A stretch of DNA of 25,413 nucleotides, from the IMG/VR virus record IMGVR_UViG_3300025174_000104, positions 1 through 25,413 of that record. One strand, 5' to 3'. This DNA comes from a virus. This document shows positions 1-8,260 of the stretch, one piece after another; the first letter of the stretch is position 1; every line of letters begins with the position of its first letter. A program made the position numbers and the translations under genes. The notes below the pieces were generated by a model. That model searched no databases, was not told where the DNA came from, and saw only the letters and a list, made by a program, of their open reading frames with translations.

Positions 1-88
1 CGATCCATTTGCGGGAAGCTGACGCGAATAGATTTTTGAGCATATCAACAGCAGCGGGGGCGACAAGTGACGCGAGAATAGTTTCCAT
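1..88 (-). CDS. Partial small phage protein of the lysis region, possible holin
   Basis: An open frame starts with ATG at 88-86, one base after the endolysin stop codon (TAG, 92-90), and runs off the left edge after 29 codons. A GGGG Shine-Dalgarno-like stretch lies about six bases before the ATG. The visible N-terminus begins METILASLVAPAAVDMLKNLF and continues to a Trp near the edge. It is moderately hydrophobic and resembles the start of small phage proteins found beside endolysins, including GTA-type holins. The rest lies outside the window, so membrane segments cannot be judged. The tight spacing supports co-translation with the endolysin. The function is inferred from position only. Confidence 0.5.
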   Translation of the reverse strand, partial: METILASLVAPAAVDMLKNLFASASRKWI

Positions 89-89
89 C

Positions 90-557
90 CTAGGCCCCCA
101 TAGCGATCCGAAATATGCGGATCAACCAGTTTTCACCGAAACGATCATAATTACGAGTGCCCTGATAGCGCATGGTCCGGAAGGCCATAAAGCGCGCCCA
201 GTGCCACTTCCGAGATTCCTTGGCGAGCCTTAGAGTCACGACTCCGATAATGCCGTCTTGATTAGTCTGTAACGTATGTTGCAACATCTTGATTGCAGCA
301 TCGGTTCCCTGATTGATCGCCGCGTCGAAAACGAACAGGGATAGCGGCCAAGGAAGCTCCTCGCATTTACACGGGTTCCAATAATCGCGCATATAGATGG
401 CTTTTGCTTGATCTGTTGTCAGGCTGGGAATGTTGATTTCAGGATACGCGCGTTTGGAAATTCCATATTTTGTTTCTCCGCCAGGATCAAGCGGGTCTAT
501 TACATATCCTCCTTCCTCGGCCAAAATAAGATCGATTGCCCTATCGAATTTGTTCAT
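90..557 (-). CDS. Endolysin, glycoside hydrolase family 108 (N-acetylmuramidase)
   Basis: This 155-residue protein should cut the glycan strands of peptidoglycan at the end of infection. The N-terminus carries the GH108 signature: EEGGY at residues 14-18, with E15 the likely catalytic acid, followed by DPLDPGG and TKYGIS at 21-34. The C-terminal half (about residues 90-140) looks like the peptidoglycan-binding domain that usually follows GH108. No signal peptide is visible, so export would need a holin. The start is placed at the ATG at 557 because it forms an ATGA overlap with the upstream gene's stop. An ATG two codons earlier (563) is also possible. The same frame is open upstream to 710, but that extension is Arg-rich and lies inside the upstream gene. 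Family assignment is secure. Confidence 0.9.
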   Translation of the reverse strand: MNKFDRAIDLILAEEGGYVIDPLDPGGETKYGISKRAYPEINIPSLTTDQAKAIYMRDYWNPCKCEELPWPLSLFVFDAAINQGTDAAIKMLQHTLQTNQDGIIGVVTLRLAKESRKWHWARFMAFRTMRYQGTRNYDRFGENWLIRIFRIAMGA

Positions 558-850
558 TTCCATGGCGGTTTCATTCCGATTGCGATAGCGACTAGTCCGA
601 GCGCGCCGACGATCATCAACCCGACGAACGCCGCGAAGAACAGCTTTCTTCCCTTGCGATACGCCTTGAGTAGATCGCGCAAGGTCTGTAATGTCTCCAT
701 GTCGAGACATTCGGCGAATTGGTCCATTACGATGTGCGCCCTGAAATGGTTCTCCGGGTCTATCCAGAAATCATGCTTTGATTCGCGGATGGACGCGATG
801 ATTTGCGGCGCCAGTACCGTCGCCAGCCGTTTTATTTCTTCCTGATTCAT
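554..850 (-). CDS. Small single-span membrane protein, candidate holin or lysis accessory
   Basis: The 98-residue protein has a hydrophilic, partly helical N-terminal 65 residues, a basic stretch (KAYRKGRK) and one strong hydrophobic segment at about residues 70-92, then a short tail ending PPWK. Its gene sits directly before the endolysin gene and overlaps it by ATGA, the usual place for a holin or other membrane protein of the lysis cassette. A purine-rich GAGGA lies about 10 bases before the ATG. A single C-terminal span is unusual for a classical holin, so it could also be a spanin-like or regulatory membrane protein. No family was recognised. The membrane span is clear; the role is inferred from position. 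Confidence 0.6.
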   Translation of the reverse strand: MNQEEIKRLATVLAPQIIASIRESKHDFWIDPENHFRAHIVMDQFAECLDMETLQTLRDLLKAYRKGRKLFFAAFVGLMIVGALGLVAIAIGMKPPWK

Positions 851-872
851 TCACCATTCTTCCTCGATTGAT

Positions 873-984
873 TCACCAGCTAACAGCATTTATTTCCGCC
901 TCTGTTGTCGCCGCCTGCACCGCCGCCGATTTAGCGAGCAGATTATTCAAATACGAAGGTCAGGGCCTTGTCGAAGTCACTCAT
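873..984 (-). pseudogene. Short broken reading frame between the fibre-associated and membrane-protein genes
   Basis: The 130 bases between the two neighbouring genes hold an ATG at 984 that overlaps the upstream TGA as ATGA. It encodes only MSDFDKALTFVFE before TAA at 945-943. In the adjacent frame, from TTG at 950 to TGA at 873, lies LNNLLAKSAAVQAATTEAE followed by INAVSW. This has normal phage-protein composition and no stop. The two parts look like one small protein of about 36-38 residues split by a one-base frameshift near 948-952. It could instead be two micro-ORFs or plain spacer. The coupling-type ATGA start suggests the first frame was once translated. Confidence 0.3.
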
Positions 985-1367
985 GTCAGCCCCTTCCACA
1001 CGTTGATTAAAACATCATGATACTGGGTTTTGGCGATAGCCGGTTTTCCTTCCAATACTCGCACCCGGTTCTCCTGGTCGAAGTTGATCTCGAACAGAAG
1101 TCGTTGGGTTTTGTCATCGAGACGGGAGGTGTATTCGATGACTTTTTCGGCATCTAGCTCGGCGGGTGTTTTGAGTCTCCAGCAGACCGCAGGGTTCATT
1201 GGGTCAAGTTGCCAGTCGCTCGACAAAACAAATCCTGCTGGGCGCGGCGGTAGCTGTCCGTTTACATCTTCTCTCCATAATATTCTTGACGGATCAAAGT
1301 AGTAACCACCATCACCTATTTCGGTAACCTCGTGGCGACCAGCCGGAGCATTTACGATTAGTTTCAT
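981..1367 (-). CDS. Hypothetical tail-fibre-associated protein
   Basis: This 128-residue protein follows the tail fibre gene with an ATGA overlap (1364-1367). The N-terminal 60 residues are rich in Gly, Tyr, Trp and Pro and probably form beta structure. The second half (from about residue 65, KTPAELDAEKVIEYTS) is predicted helical and charged. That layout, a small gene straight after a fibre with a helical C-terminal half, resembles fibre assembly chaperones and fibre-tip proteins, but I recognise no named family. It could be a second fibre subunit or a chaperone needed for fibre trimerisation. The function is inferred from context. Confidence 0.55.
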   Translation of the reverse strand: MKLIVNAPAGRHEVTEIGDGGYYFDPSRILWREDVNGQLPPRPAGFVLSSDWQLDPMNPAVCWRLKTPAELDAEKVIEYTSRLDDKTQRLLFEINFDQENRVRVLEGKPAIAKTQYHDVLINVWKGLT

Positions 1368-2611
1368 GTGCCAACCTTTACTACGGAGAAAAATACTTTA
1401 TTGGTTGTGTTACCGCTATTCCCATCGCCGTGAGGGCGGATTACATCGCCGGAGGAAAAACGTCTTGTTATCGAGCAATTCCCCATCCTCGCTAAAACAT
1501 TTTCTTCGCCCATCATTACCCTGTTGGCGATATCAATGTTCTCAATATATGTTGAGAGTTGCGACGAGTTTACGGAAGCACCAAATATTTCCACGGCTGC
1601 ATCACGGATGTCTGACATGAATAAATTGTATATCCCAGTCTCATTGATCGTAAACGATGCGCCGTTGGCGGCGCTGTCGGCATAGGTAATGGCAGTACCC
1701 ACGTTTGTCAAGACGGTGGTATATCTGCGTATCATTATGTTGGTAGACCCCCAACCGTTGCCCGTGTGAACGACCACGGAATGGTTCCCGACGGTAGTAA
1801 TTACCGCGTATCCGGTTTTCTTTATCGGCCGAATCGTAAACGGCCCCGTCACGGCCTTTGCACGGGCCAGAACCCTGTCCCCCACTTCCGCCGTCCAGTT
1901 AGCATCCCCGTCCACTTCAAGGTTGGCGTTGTTCGTCCAGATATGGGCGGCGTTCATGTAAATCTCCGCCTCCGCGCCTGCTTGTGGGGCATCGGCGAGA
2001 TCGGTGAAAGTAACTGCCGTGCCGGTGGCGGTAACGTAGTTCCCAAGACTCCACGGGTTCATAGTCGTGGCGTGGGCGGCGATGGAGGCATTGGCGTCAA
2101 TTATTGATGCATTCGATAATTTAAACTCTTTTGAATGTCTAGATTGTAAATCAACCAAAAAGCCATTTGCAGCAGCATTGACAATAACGCGAATTGATTG
2201 TAACGAAAGTATTGTAACATCCGCCGATGTCTCATTTATCGTATTCGATGCCGTAGCTCTAGCTAATATCGCGCTATTAGTCGTATCTGTGGAAATAATA
2301 TTGCAAAACCATCCAGCAGTTAATGAATTTGCATCCGATAAAGTAAGCGTGACACCGGAACCGGAAACTTGGATAATTTTGTTGAAATGCGAGGCATCCA
2401 ACGTGGTGCTTGTCGTAATGGCGATTGGGCCAGTATCGAAATGCGTTACTAATTCGGAATTAATTGTGTCAGCGAGATTTTTTATCGGATCGGCGAGTTT
2501 GGTTTTGATAGTGCTATATTTGCCTTTGTTGGCTTCACTTACCGTGCCGTCGTCCGGCGGAGGCGTGGCATTATACCCGGTTGTGGAATTAGTTGAATAT
2601 TTTGTGCCCAT
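1364..2611 (-). CDS. Tail fibre-like virion protein with C1q/TNF-like C-terminal domain
   Basis: The 415-residue protein starts with a Ser/Thr/Asn/Pro-rich segment and a short helical part (about 25-55) that could attach it to the tail. A run of beta-rich sequence with many Thr, Ala and Asn follows (60-270). From about residue 285 (IMIRRYTTVLTNVG) to the end, the pattern of regularly spaced strands with FTINETGIYNLFM and a final KVFFSVVKVGT matches the jelly-roll (C1q/TNF-like) heads often found at the ends of phage fibres. It probably binds the host surface. It lies after the internal virion proteins and before the lysis genes, as fibres do in many podoviruses. No pectate-lyase-type tailspike repeats or catalytic motif were seen. 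Confidence 0.7.
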   Translation of the reverse strand: MGTKYSTNSTTGYNATPPPDDGTVSEANKGKYSTIKTKLADPIKNLADTINSELVTHFDTGPIAITTSTTLDASHFNKIIQVSGSGVTLTLSDANSLTAGWFCNIISTDTTNSAILARATASNTINETSADVTILSLQSIRVIVNAAANGFLVDLQSRHSKEFKLSNASIIDANASIAAHATTMNPWSLGNYVTATGTAVTFTDLADAPQAGAEAEIYMNAAHIWTNNANLEVDGDANWTAEVGDRVLARAKAVTGPFTIRPIKKTGYAVITTVGNHSVVVHTGNGWGSTNIMIRRYTTVLTNVGTAITYADSAANGASFTINETGIYNLFMSDIRDAAVEIFGASVNSSQLSTYIENIDIANRVMMGEENVLARMGNCSITRRFSSGDVIRPHGDGNSGNTTNKVFFSVVKVGT

Positions 2612-2613
2612 TA

Positions 2614-4587
2614 TTATTCATCTCGAATAAATTGAGAATTTTCATTTGAGGTATCTTCTTCCAGAAGATCGTATATTTGTCCCAATGCTTGTTGATAAGC
2701 AGGTGTATTTTTCGGCTGTGTCGCTAGGATTCGTAGAGCCTTATTTCCTTTTTCCGAGAATAATACCCATGACAACCCCATTGGCCCGAATATCTTACCG
2801 GTCATGCGCGCAATAAAAATGGGGTTACCGCTGAATAAATTTCCCATCACATCAGCGAATGTCTGTCTTATGCCAATAGCCTTCGCTGAGTACCCGTGTT
2901 TATCCGCCGCGCGATCCAGCAATTTCATCCCCGTCAGGAATTGCGTTCGTTTTGCAGCATCGGGCATGAGCGCGAGAATCCTTTCGCGGTTGGCCACGTT
3001 CTCGAAGAATTGATTTGGATTAAAACGGCTTTGACCCACGAGGCGTTCTGGATGCTGAGACGATTTATCCATGGCGCGATAAATATATGCAGCGGTCATA
3101 TCATTCCACGCCTGTTCTCCGCCGGGTATTTTCCGCATGGCTTCATGCATCCCTTTGATGCGGGAGGGGGTCATTTTAGGTATAGTCTCGGAAATTTTGT
3201 AGGGATCAAAAGTTTCTTTTGCGAATAAAGACGCCATAGCGTCTTTATTGAATTTATCTATCTGTATGCCACCACGATGCCATATATTAACCGCTCGTTT
3301 CAATTGAGTGGATGCTACACCAGAATAATTTTCGGCATCAATAAGCAGGGCTGTCATGAGTTCTTTCTGTGCCCGCCCACGACCTTGTTTATCTAGATTT
3401 TGAAATAATTCTCGTGCAATCTTTTCCCGCCATTGAAGAAATTGATCCGCCGTGAGCTTGCCTTGACCGCTTTCCAATTGAGCCGCCAATGTTTTTTGAA
3501 TCGTCGTCGCCGCAGCTTTGGCTTCCGCTGATCCGGGCACAGCAATATTCGCCATATCATCTATGGCGGCTTGAAATTTCGGCATTTCAATTGCTGGTTG
3601 TTTCCCGACAACATGACGGAATTTCCCATATTCCGTTCGCCCAAGTATGCTTTGTTGTGTTTTGTATCGCGTTATTCCTTGTGAATATATCTTTCCTAGA
3701 GTTTTCCCCGATGCAGTAGTCAGCCCTTCTTTGGATTTATTGCTGAAAACTCGCGCTGTTTTCTCCATATATTGTTCAGCGTCGAGTAACTGTTTATTCA
3801 TGAATTCCCTGCCAGAAGCGGCTCCAGAGGCTCCAGCTTCCAAGTCCACTAACCCCGGATGCCCGGATTTTTGTCCTGCTGTCAATTTCACTCCGGTAAT
3901 TTTCGAGATGTCTTCCCCTTCACGGGCGGCTTGAGTTGCAAGAATATTCTGATATTTCAGCGGATAATGTCTTCCCGCTTCCAATCCACCACGCAACAAC
4001 ATTCCAGCGGCTGCGCCGGTTCTGAACCGATCTAAACGCGATGTCTTTGATCTCTCCTCGGCGGGGATATAACTAAGTGCGCTTGCTGCGCCCCCGACGG
4101 CACCGGTATAAAGCACTCCCATCAAGCCTTTCGCCGGCCCTCCAGGAATGGCAAAGTACGGCGCAATTTCACCCGCCATTCCAACAGATTTGGCCGCTCT
4201 TTGTTCTCCCGGTGACAAGGATTGCAAAGCTGCGCGATATGCCGCGTCCGATCTATCTATCCTTTCGGTGAAAGCGGGTTCATAATTCGTGCCGGCGTAC
4301 TTATCCAGTTGTTCCAATCCGCTTTGCGCCATACCCAGGACGGGCCTTCCCATACCCCGCAAGCCCATGAGTGTAGCTGCGGTTGCTCGCGTGACGGGGC
4401 TGCCATCTTTTGCCGAACGCACGAATCCAGACAGAAAAGTCTCCGGAGGTTTTGTCTCCATGCCTGGATCAGTTAAAGACTGTTCCAGTTCGTTAAACTC
4501 GGTGTCCGATAATGAATCGGCATATTGCCTACGCTCATCGTCCGTCATTTCTCCCCAGATTTGTTTTATTTCTTCGGATCTGTTCAT
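2614..4587 (-). CDS. Large internal virion (ejection) protein
   Basis: At 657 residues this is the third and largest of three consecutive proteins between the nozzle and the fibre, the place of internal virion proteins ejected with DNA in T7-like and P22-like phages. The N-terminus is acidic and helical (MNRSEEIKQIWGEMTDDERR). Residues about 135-172 are rich in Gly, Ala and hydrophobics. The middle is long, Lys/Gln/Ala-rich and helical. A second hydrophobic stretch near residues 590-615 (NPIFIARMTGKIFGPMGLSW) could insert into a membrane. No lytic transglycosylase motif was seen. Its gene overlaps the upstream one by ATGA. The role follows from position and composition, not from a recognised domain. 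Confidence 0.6.
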   Translation of the reverse strand: MNRSEEIKQIWGEMTDDERRQYADSLSDTEFNELEQSLTDPGMETKPPETFLSGFVRSAKDGSPVTRATAATLMGLRGMGRPVLGMAQSGLEQLDKYAGTNYEPAFTERIDRSDAAYRAALQSLSPGEQRAAKSVGMAGEIAPYFAIPGGPAKGLMGVLYTGAVGGAASALSYIPAEERSKTSRLDRFRTGAAAGMLLRGGLEAGRHYPLKYQNILATQAAREGEDISKITGVKLTAGQKSGHPGLVDLEAGASGAASGREFMNKQLLDAEQYMEKTARVFSNKSKEGLTTASGKTLGKIYSQGITRYKTQQSILGRTEYGKFRHVVGKQPAIEMPKFQAAIDDMANIAVPGSAEAKAAATTIQKTLAAQLESGQGKLTADQFLQWREKIARELFQNLDKQGRGRAQKELMTALLIDAENYSGVASTQLKRAVNIWHRGGIQIDKFNKDAMASLFAKETFDPYKISETIPKMTPSRIKGMHEAMRKIPGGEQAWNDMTAAYIYRAMDKSSQHPERLVGQSRFNPNQFFENVANRERILALMPDAAKRTQFLTGMKLLDRAADKHGYSAKAIGIRQTFADVMGNLFSGNPIFIARMTGKIFGPMGLSWVLFSEKGNKALRILATQPKNTPAYQQALGQIYDLLEEDTSNENSQFIRDE

Positions 4588-5426
4588 GGCTTCTTTTTAA
4601 GCAGTCTGTTTAAACGCTCGACGCGACCCGACTTGGAGGCCGGAGGTTCAAAAACACCGGGAACATTCTTATATCTTGTGGCAAGTATTTCCTTATAATT
4701 CCGGCTTCGTTCTCGTACTCTTGAAATTTGCGCCTGGATTCCCTCCGCTTGTCCGATACTTGTCAATTTAGCTGCATTATCCACGAATTTTTCTGTAAAC
4801 GGCAATTCACCCGGTTGCAAAACGCCCATCTGGTCAATAGTGCGTACTCCGCTCTGTACCGCCGCATGCAAACTTTGAGCTTGTTTACGCAGGCTCGGAT
4901 TCCATGCCAACGGCCCTGCTCCCACTTGAGTGCCATGTTCTTTTAGGAAACCTTCATATTGTTCAAGCGCATGATCGAGTTTTGCAAGGTCTTCTTGTTT
5001 CTGTTCGTATTCTTTATGTCGTTCTTTAACATAAGGGCCGAGTTTCATGCCTCCCTCAACTGGGATTTTGACAAAAGGTCCGCCTTTCACTTGCCGATAA
5101 ACATCGCCTTCGGGTGAATATTCTTTTTCCCCCTCGTATTCCACGGGCGCTATCTGTCCACGTCTTTTTCTTTGCACATCGAGCGCGGCGCTAAGATATG
5201 GAGTTGTTTTTTCGTTCAATTGCATCAACCGAATGGCATTTTTCTCGGTTATCAGGCCATTGGCGATATATTCAGCCATGGTTTGAATCTGCGGCAAATG
5301 TTGAGGATCATTCGGGTCCATATTCCCTGGTTTTTTCATTCCTTCAATCCATAGATTGAGATGAACAGATTGTTCTTCCGCATCTTCCGGTGTTGGAAGA
5401 TCGCGCATGAATTTTTTAGTTTGCAT
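4584..5426 (-). CDS. Internal virion protein, helical
   Basis: The frame is open from 5504, but the ATG at 5426 is the better start. It overlaps the previous stop as TAATG and has a GGGGG Shine-Dalgarno five bases upstream, while the longer version adds an Arg/Gln-rich tail that is only a shadow of the preceding gene. The resulting 280-residue protein is hydrophilic and rich in Lys, Glu and Gln, with a probable coiled coil around residues 130-175 (KERHKEYEQKQEDLAKL). No catalytic motif or membrane span is visible. It is the middle member of a trio of internal virion protein candidates and ends in an ATGA overlap with the 657-residue gene. I do not recognise a named family. Confidence 0.6.
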   Translation of the reverse strand: MQTKKFMRDLPTPEDAEEQSVHLNLWIEGMKKPGNMDPNDPQHLPQIQTMAEYIANGLITEKNAIRLMQLNEKTTPYLSAALDVQRKRRGQIAPVEYEGEKEYSPEGDVYRQVKGGPFVKIPVEGGMKLGPYVKERHKEYEQKQEDLAKLDHALEQYEGFLKEHGTQVGAGPLAWNPSLRKQAQSLHAAVQSGVRTIDQMGVLQPGELPFTEKFVDNAAKLTSIGQAEGIQAQISRVRERSRNYKEILATRYKNVPGVFEPPASKSGRVERLNRLLKKKP

Positions 5427-6193
5427 TAATTCCCCCAGCTGCCGCCTCCGGCTTCGGGCTTTTTGCCGCCTTTGCCTTTGCCGATGCTGGCGAAATCCCC
5501 CCAATCGGTTACAAGTGTATGCCAGGTTTCCGCAGATTTAGCAATATTCTGAAGCTGCTGCAATTTTCGCTGTTGTGACATCTCAAATGCAGTCATCGCC
5601 GCTTGAATTTGTCCTTGCGCCATTCCCAATCCGGTCATTTCTTCATTGAGCCTTGCCATGGCGGTATTCATGTCTATATTACCAACGTCTATAATCGCCC
5701 CCAAACGCTGTGTGTCTAATCCGGTTAATGCCTGTAAATCCTCCATTTCCGCAATTGCGGATTGATCCGCCAAGGCTCTTTGCGATTCGACATCGAACCC
5801 GGTAAGAGATTGTTCCCCAAAGCTGGAACCGCCTAAACCTCGTAAACCGATGGAGCGTTGTATTTCTCCCCTGCGCTGCGCCATTTGCGACTGTAAGGGA
5901 TTAAGCCGTGCTTGGCGGAAAGCCGATTGATTTCCTAGAAAACGGTTGCGAATATCCTCCGATCTCGTCAAATAATCGCCCAATCCTTCTCCGGTACGCT
6001 TTAACGCCGTTTCCTGGAGAGATCGAATGGAAGGATCGAGTTTAAGTCTACCATCCTCCAAACTCGAAAATTGAGTATAATAATTTTTCGGTCCAGCGTA
6101 TTCGCCAGCGGCATAATCCGGATCGGTCCCTTCTCTGCCAAAAACATTGGACAATCGCTTAAGACCTCTAAATTCATTTTTCAATTTACTCAT
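5426..6193 (-). CDS. Internal virion protein, Gln/Ala-rich helical
   Basis: This 255-residue protein starts by ATGA overlap with the GNAT-like gene. It contains long helical stretches rich in Gln, Ala and Leu (about residues 95-220, for example MAQRRGEIQRSIGLRG and EMSQQRKLQQLQNIAKS) and a Gly/Lys-rich tail (GKGKGGKKPEAGGGSW). This composition and its place after the tail nozzle match small ejection proteins of podoviruses, which assemble into a channel after leaving the capsid. There is no signal peptide and no enzyme motif. The function is inferred from position and composition. Confidence 0.6.
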   Translation of the reverse strand: MSKLKNEFRGLKRLSNVFGREGTDPDYAAGEYAGPKNYYTQFSSLEDGRLKLDPSIRSLQETALKRTGEGLGDYLTRSEDIRNRFLGNQSAFRQARLNPLQSQMAQRRGEIQRSIGLRGLGGSSFGEQSLTGFDVESQRALADQSAIAEMEDLQALTGLDTQRLGAIIDVGNIDMNTAMARLNEEMTGLGMAQGQIQAAMTAFEMSQQRKLQQLQNIAKSAETWHTLVTDWGDFASIGKGKGGKKPEAGGGSWGN

Positions 6194-6732
6194 GGTTTCT
6201 TTTTCCCTTCGATGCTGAATAAATATTCATTTCCTCGCGGATCGCCACAGATAACACGACCAACGGGGCGGAGAACGCCATATTCGCAACAATGTTCCAA
6301 TAAATTTTTCGATTCTTCCAGGCTGCGAATAAAACATACGCCGACTTGGCGTTGATAGCGTATAAATTGCAGAAAAGCCACGCTGGTCCGAAAAATATTT
6401 CGTTTCGACGCCCATGGAAAAAATTCAGCATGAGGCTCATATCGCCAGCCGTCAGAAAACATCCATATAACGACCACCGGGCCGGTGCGCGACGGGAATT
6501 GTTCATTGTCATCGTCTATGATAAGTATTTCGGTCTCCCGCGCCAGGCTCTTGATTTTTTCACAAAAAATAGATTGTTCTATCTTTTCCGATAATTCGTA
6601 AAACGGCTTATGTTTATGAGCCACCCACAATATCGCCATATCCTCGTTTTTATTCGGGTCAAATAACCGAATATGCGGGCGATTCTTTCCAAAAAGTCTA
6701 TCTCTCTTTTCCTTGTATGTTTCAAGCTTCAA
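6190..6732 (-). CDS. GNAT-like protein, probable internal virion protein
   Basis: The 180-residue protein lies between the nozzle and the internal virion proteins, the same place as GNAT-fold proteins in many podoviruses (T7 gp13-like). The segment GPVVVIWMFSDGWRYEPH, then PWASKRNIFRTSVAFLQF, then a final YGVLRPVGRVIC resembles the strand-helix order of these GNAT-like virion proteins. No clear acetyl-CoA loop (Q/RxxGxG/A) is visible, so catalysis is doubtful. The start is a TTG at 6732, overlapping the nozzle gene by 11 bases. No in-frame ATG lies near it, the next being about codon 32. The family call is moderate and the role inferred. Confidence 0.5.
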   Translation of the reverse strand: MKLETYKEKRDRLFGKNRPHIRLFDPNKNEDMAILWVAHKHKPFYELSEKIEQSIFCEKIKSLARETEILIIDDDNEQFPSRTGPVVVIWMFSDGWRYEPHAEFFPWASKRNIFRTSVAFLQFIRYQRQVGVCFIRSLEESKNLLEHCCEYGVLRPVGRVICGDPRGNEYLFSIEGKKKP

Positions 6733-8260
6733 TTTTCATTACATCGAATAATTGTGAAGATGTTGCTGACAAACTAAGATAAAATCCAACCCCTCGGCCT
6801 ATCGGACTAAAGCCCTTGGTGCTTACTCGTTCCGAATAAAAAAACCCACTATTCCAATAATACGCTCCTCCGAAATACCAGCTACCCCCCCAATACATAG
6901 CGAGGTCCCCGAGAGGCGGGCCTTCCAATGGAACGGTACAGCGATTTATGGCGTAATCGTCTCCCCACTCGAAATCCATCAGTAAATCAATATCGGCGAT
7001 TCGCCGATAATAAATCCTGCCGCGCAATCGCTGTAATTGTGGATTAAAATCGTCAATCGTTTCGATGAATTTTGTCTTGCGATATACACTAATATCGGTG
7101 GTTCCGGCATCTCCATCCCCAACACCTTCTAACTGATAAATATTTCCTTCGGAATCACCAAAATAAACATACCAATCCGTTCCTCCGGGGTTTCTCATAT
7201 AAATCGCGCTATTGATGGCAAAAGACGAGGAATGCCCCGTCTGATAAACCGACCAGGGAGAAAAATTTGCTGTCAATAAATCCTTATAAAGCACAAGAAT
7301 TTTATTGTTACCGATAAAGAAATAAACCTTTTGTCGTTCTTGATCGTATACTGTAATGCAATCGGTAATATTATTGGCGGTATTTCTAATCCATCTCGAT
7401 AAATCGTCGGTCTTAATATCTCCATATGCTTGCACGGCGCGGATTGATTCGATACTTCCGTTCTTTTTCATATAAACAACATCATCCCCGATGCTGGTTA
7501 CTGTTTCGGTGCCAATCGCTTGCGAGCCCGAATAAAAAGGACTCCATGCAAATCCCATCGAATCCGTGCCAGTCAGCTTCCAAAGGCCGCCATTTGTCGT
7601 GGAGATAATGAGCACGCCAAAAAACAAAGCAATACCGTTAATCGGCCTAAGATCAGGTGTAACCATATAAAACGCCTCATTCCCAGTCGAAAATGAGGAA
7701 TCCTGGGCGCGCTTGGCGGTGTCATAGGATTCAGGATTTTCAAATGCCGAAACTACTAGCAAATGCGGCGTATTGGTACCAGCGGTTACATTGAATAACC
7801 AAATTCTGCCAAGATGAACAATGCCATATTTAGCATATAGCGAGCTTCCCAATCCTGTCGTTAAGGTTGAAAATGTCGTTCCGTCCCATTTTTTTATGAC
7901 AGTCGCTTTCGCCAGATCGGTAATTACGGCATACCCACCGAGATTCCATGTCGTGCCTCGTAACCTGCTGTTTAAGTTAACCGTTCCGCGTGAAGTAAAG
8001 CCAGTTGTTCCATCCCATTGATAAATTGTATCTCCGGCTTGTATCAGCGTAGTTTCAGTATCGTCCGACTTGATTAGTTGGATAAACCCATTGATCGAAA
8101 GCGCATTTGTCGCGGTTCCCAGTTTATCGAAGGGCTTTCTGGGACGAAAATGAGTATCTGGTGATCCGAGTTCAAAATTATATCCTTCAATACACTCCTG
8201 ATCCAAAACCAAGGTCATATCCTGTTCGTTCAACCCACCCTCGAATGTAAGAACAGCCAT
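6722..8260 (-). CDS. Tail nozzle / stabilisation protein with beta-propeller fold
   Basis: This 512-residue protein is rich in beta strands, with repeated aromatic and Gly motifs such as TTLIQAGDTIYQWDG, VIKKWDGTTFSTL and LWKLTGTDSMGFAW, as expected for a beta-propeller. Length, composition and position directly after the adaptor gene match the tail nozzle or stabilisation proteins of podoviruses (P22 gp10 and T7 gp12 type). These form the lower tail ring and hold fibres. The N-terminus (MAVLTFEGGLNEQD) resembles those proteins. The gene starts by a TGATG overlap with the adaptor stop. A cell-wall enzyme was not detected. Confidence 0.75.
   Translation of the reverse strand: MAVLTFEGGLNEQDMTLVLDQECIEGYNFELGSPDTHFRPRKPFDKLGTATNALSINGFIQLIKSDDTETTLIQAGDTIYQWDGTTGFTSRGTVNLNSRLRGTTWNLGGYAVITDLAKATVIKKWDGTTFSTLTTGLGSSLYAKYGIVHLGRIWLFNVTAGTNTPHLLVVSAFENPESYDTAKRAQDSSFSTGNEAFYMVTPDLRPINGIALFFGVLIISTTNGGLWKLTGTDSMGFAWSPFYSGSQAIGTETVTSIGDDVVYMKKNGSIESIRAVQAYGDIKTDDLSRWIRNTANNITDCITVYDQERQKVYFFIGNNKILVLYKDLLTANFSPWSVYQTGHSSSFAINSAIYMRNPGGTDWYVYFGDSEGNIYQLEGVGDGDAGTTDISVYRKTKFIETIDDFNPQLQRLRGRIYYRRIADIDLLMDFEWGDDYAINRCTVPLEGPPLGDLAMYWGGSWYFGGAYYWNSGFFYSERVSTKGFSPIGRGVGFYLSLSATSSQLFDVMKIEA

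Noticed and set aside
1364-2611. Possible diversity-generating target (variable fibre tip)
   Set aside because: No reverse transcriptase and no template repeat were found in the window, and the C-terminus looks C1q-like rather than C-type lectin-like.
2067-2630. 187-codon plus-strand frame
   Set aside because: It is antisense to the tail fibre gene, with no ribosome binding site or recognisable domain.
6186-6512. 108-codon minus-strand frame
   Set aside because: It is an out-of-frame shadow of the GNAT-like gene, which has the better context and ATGA coupling.
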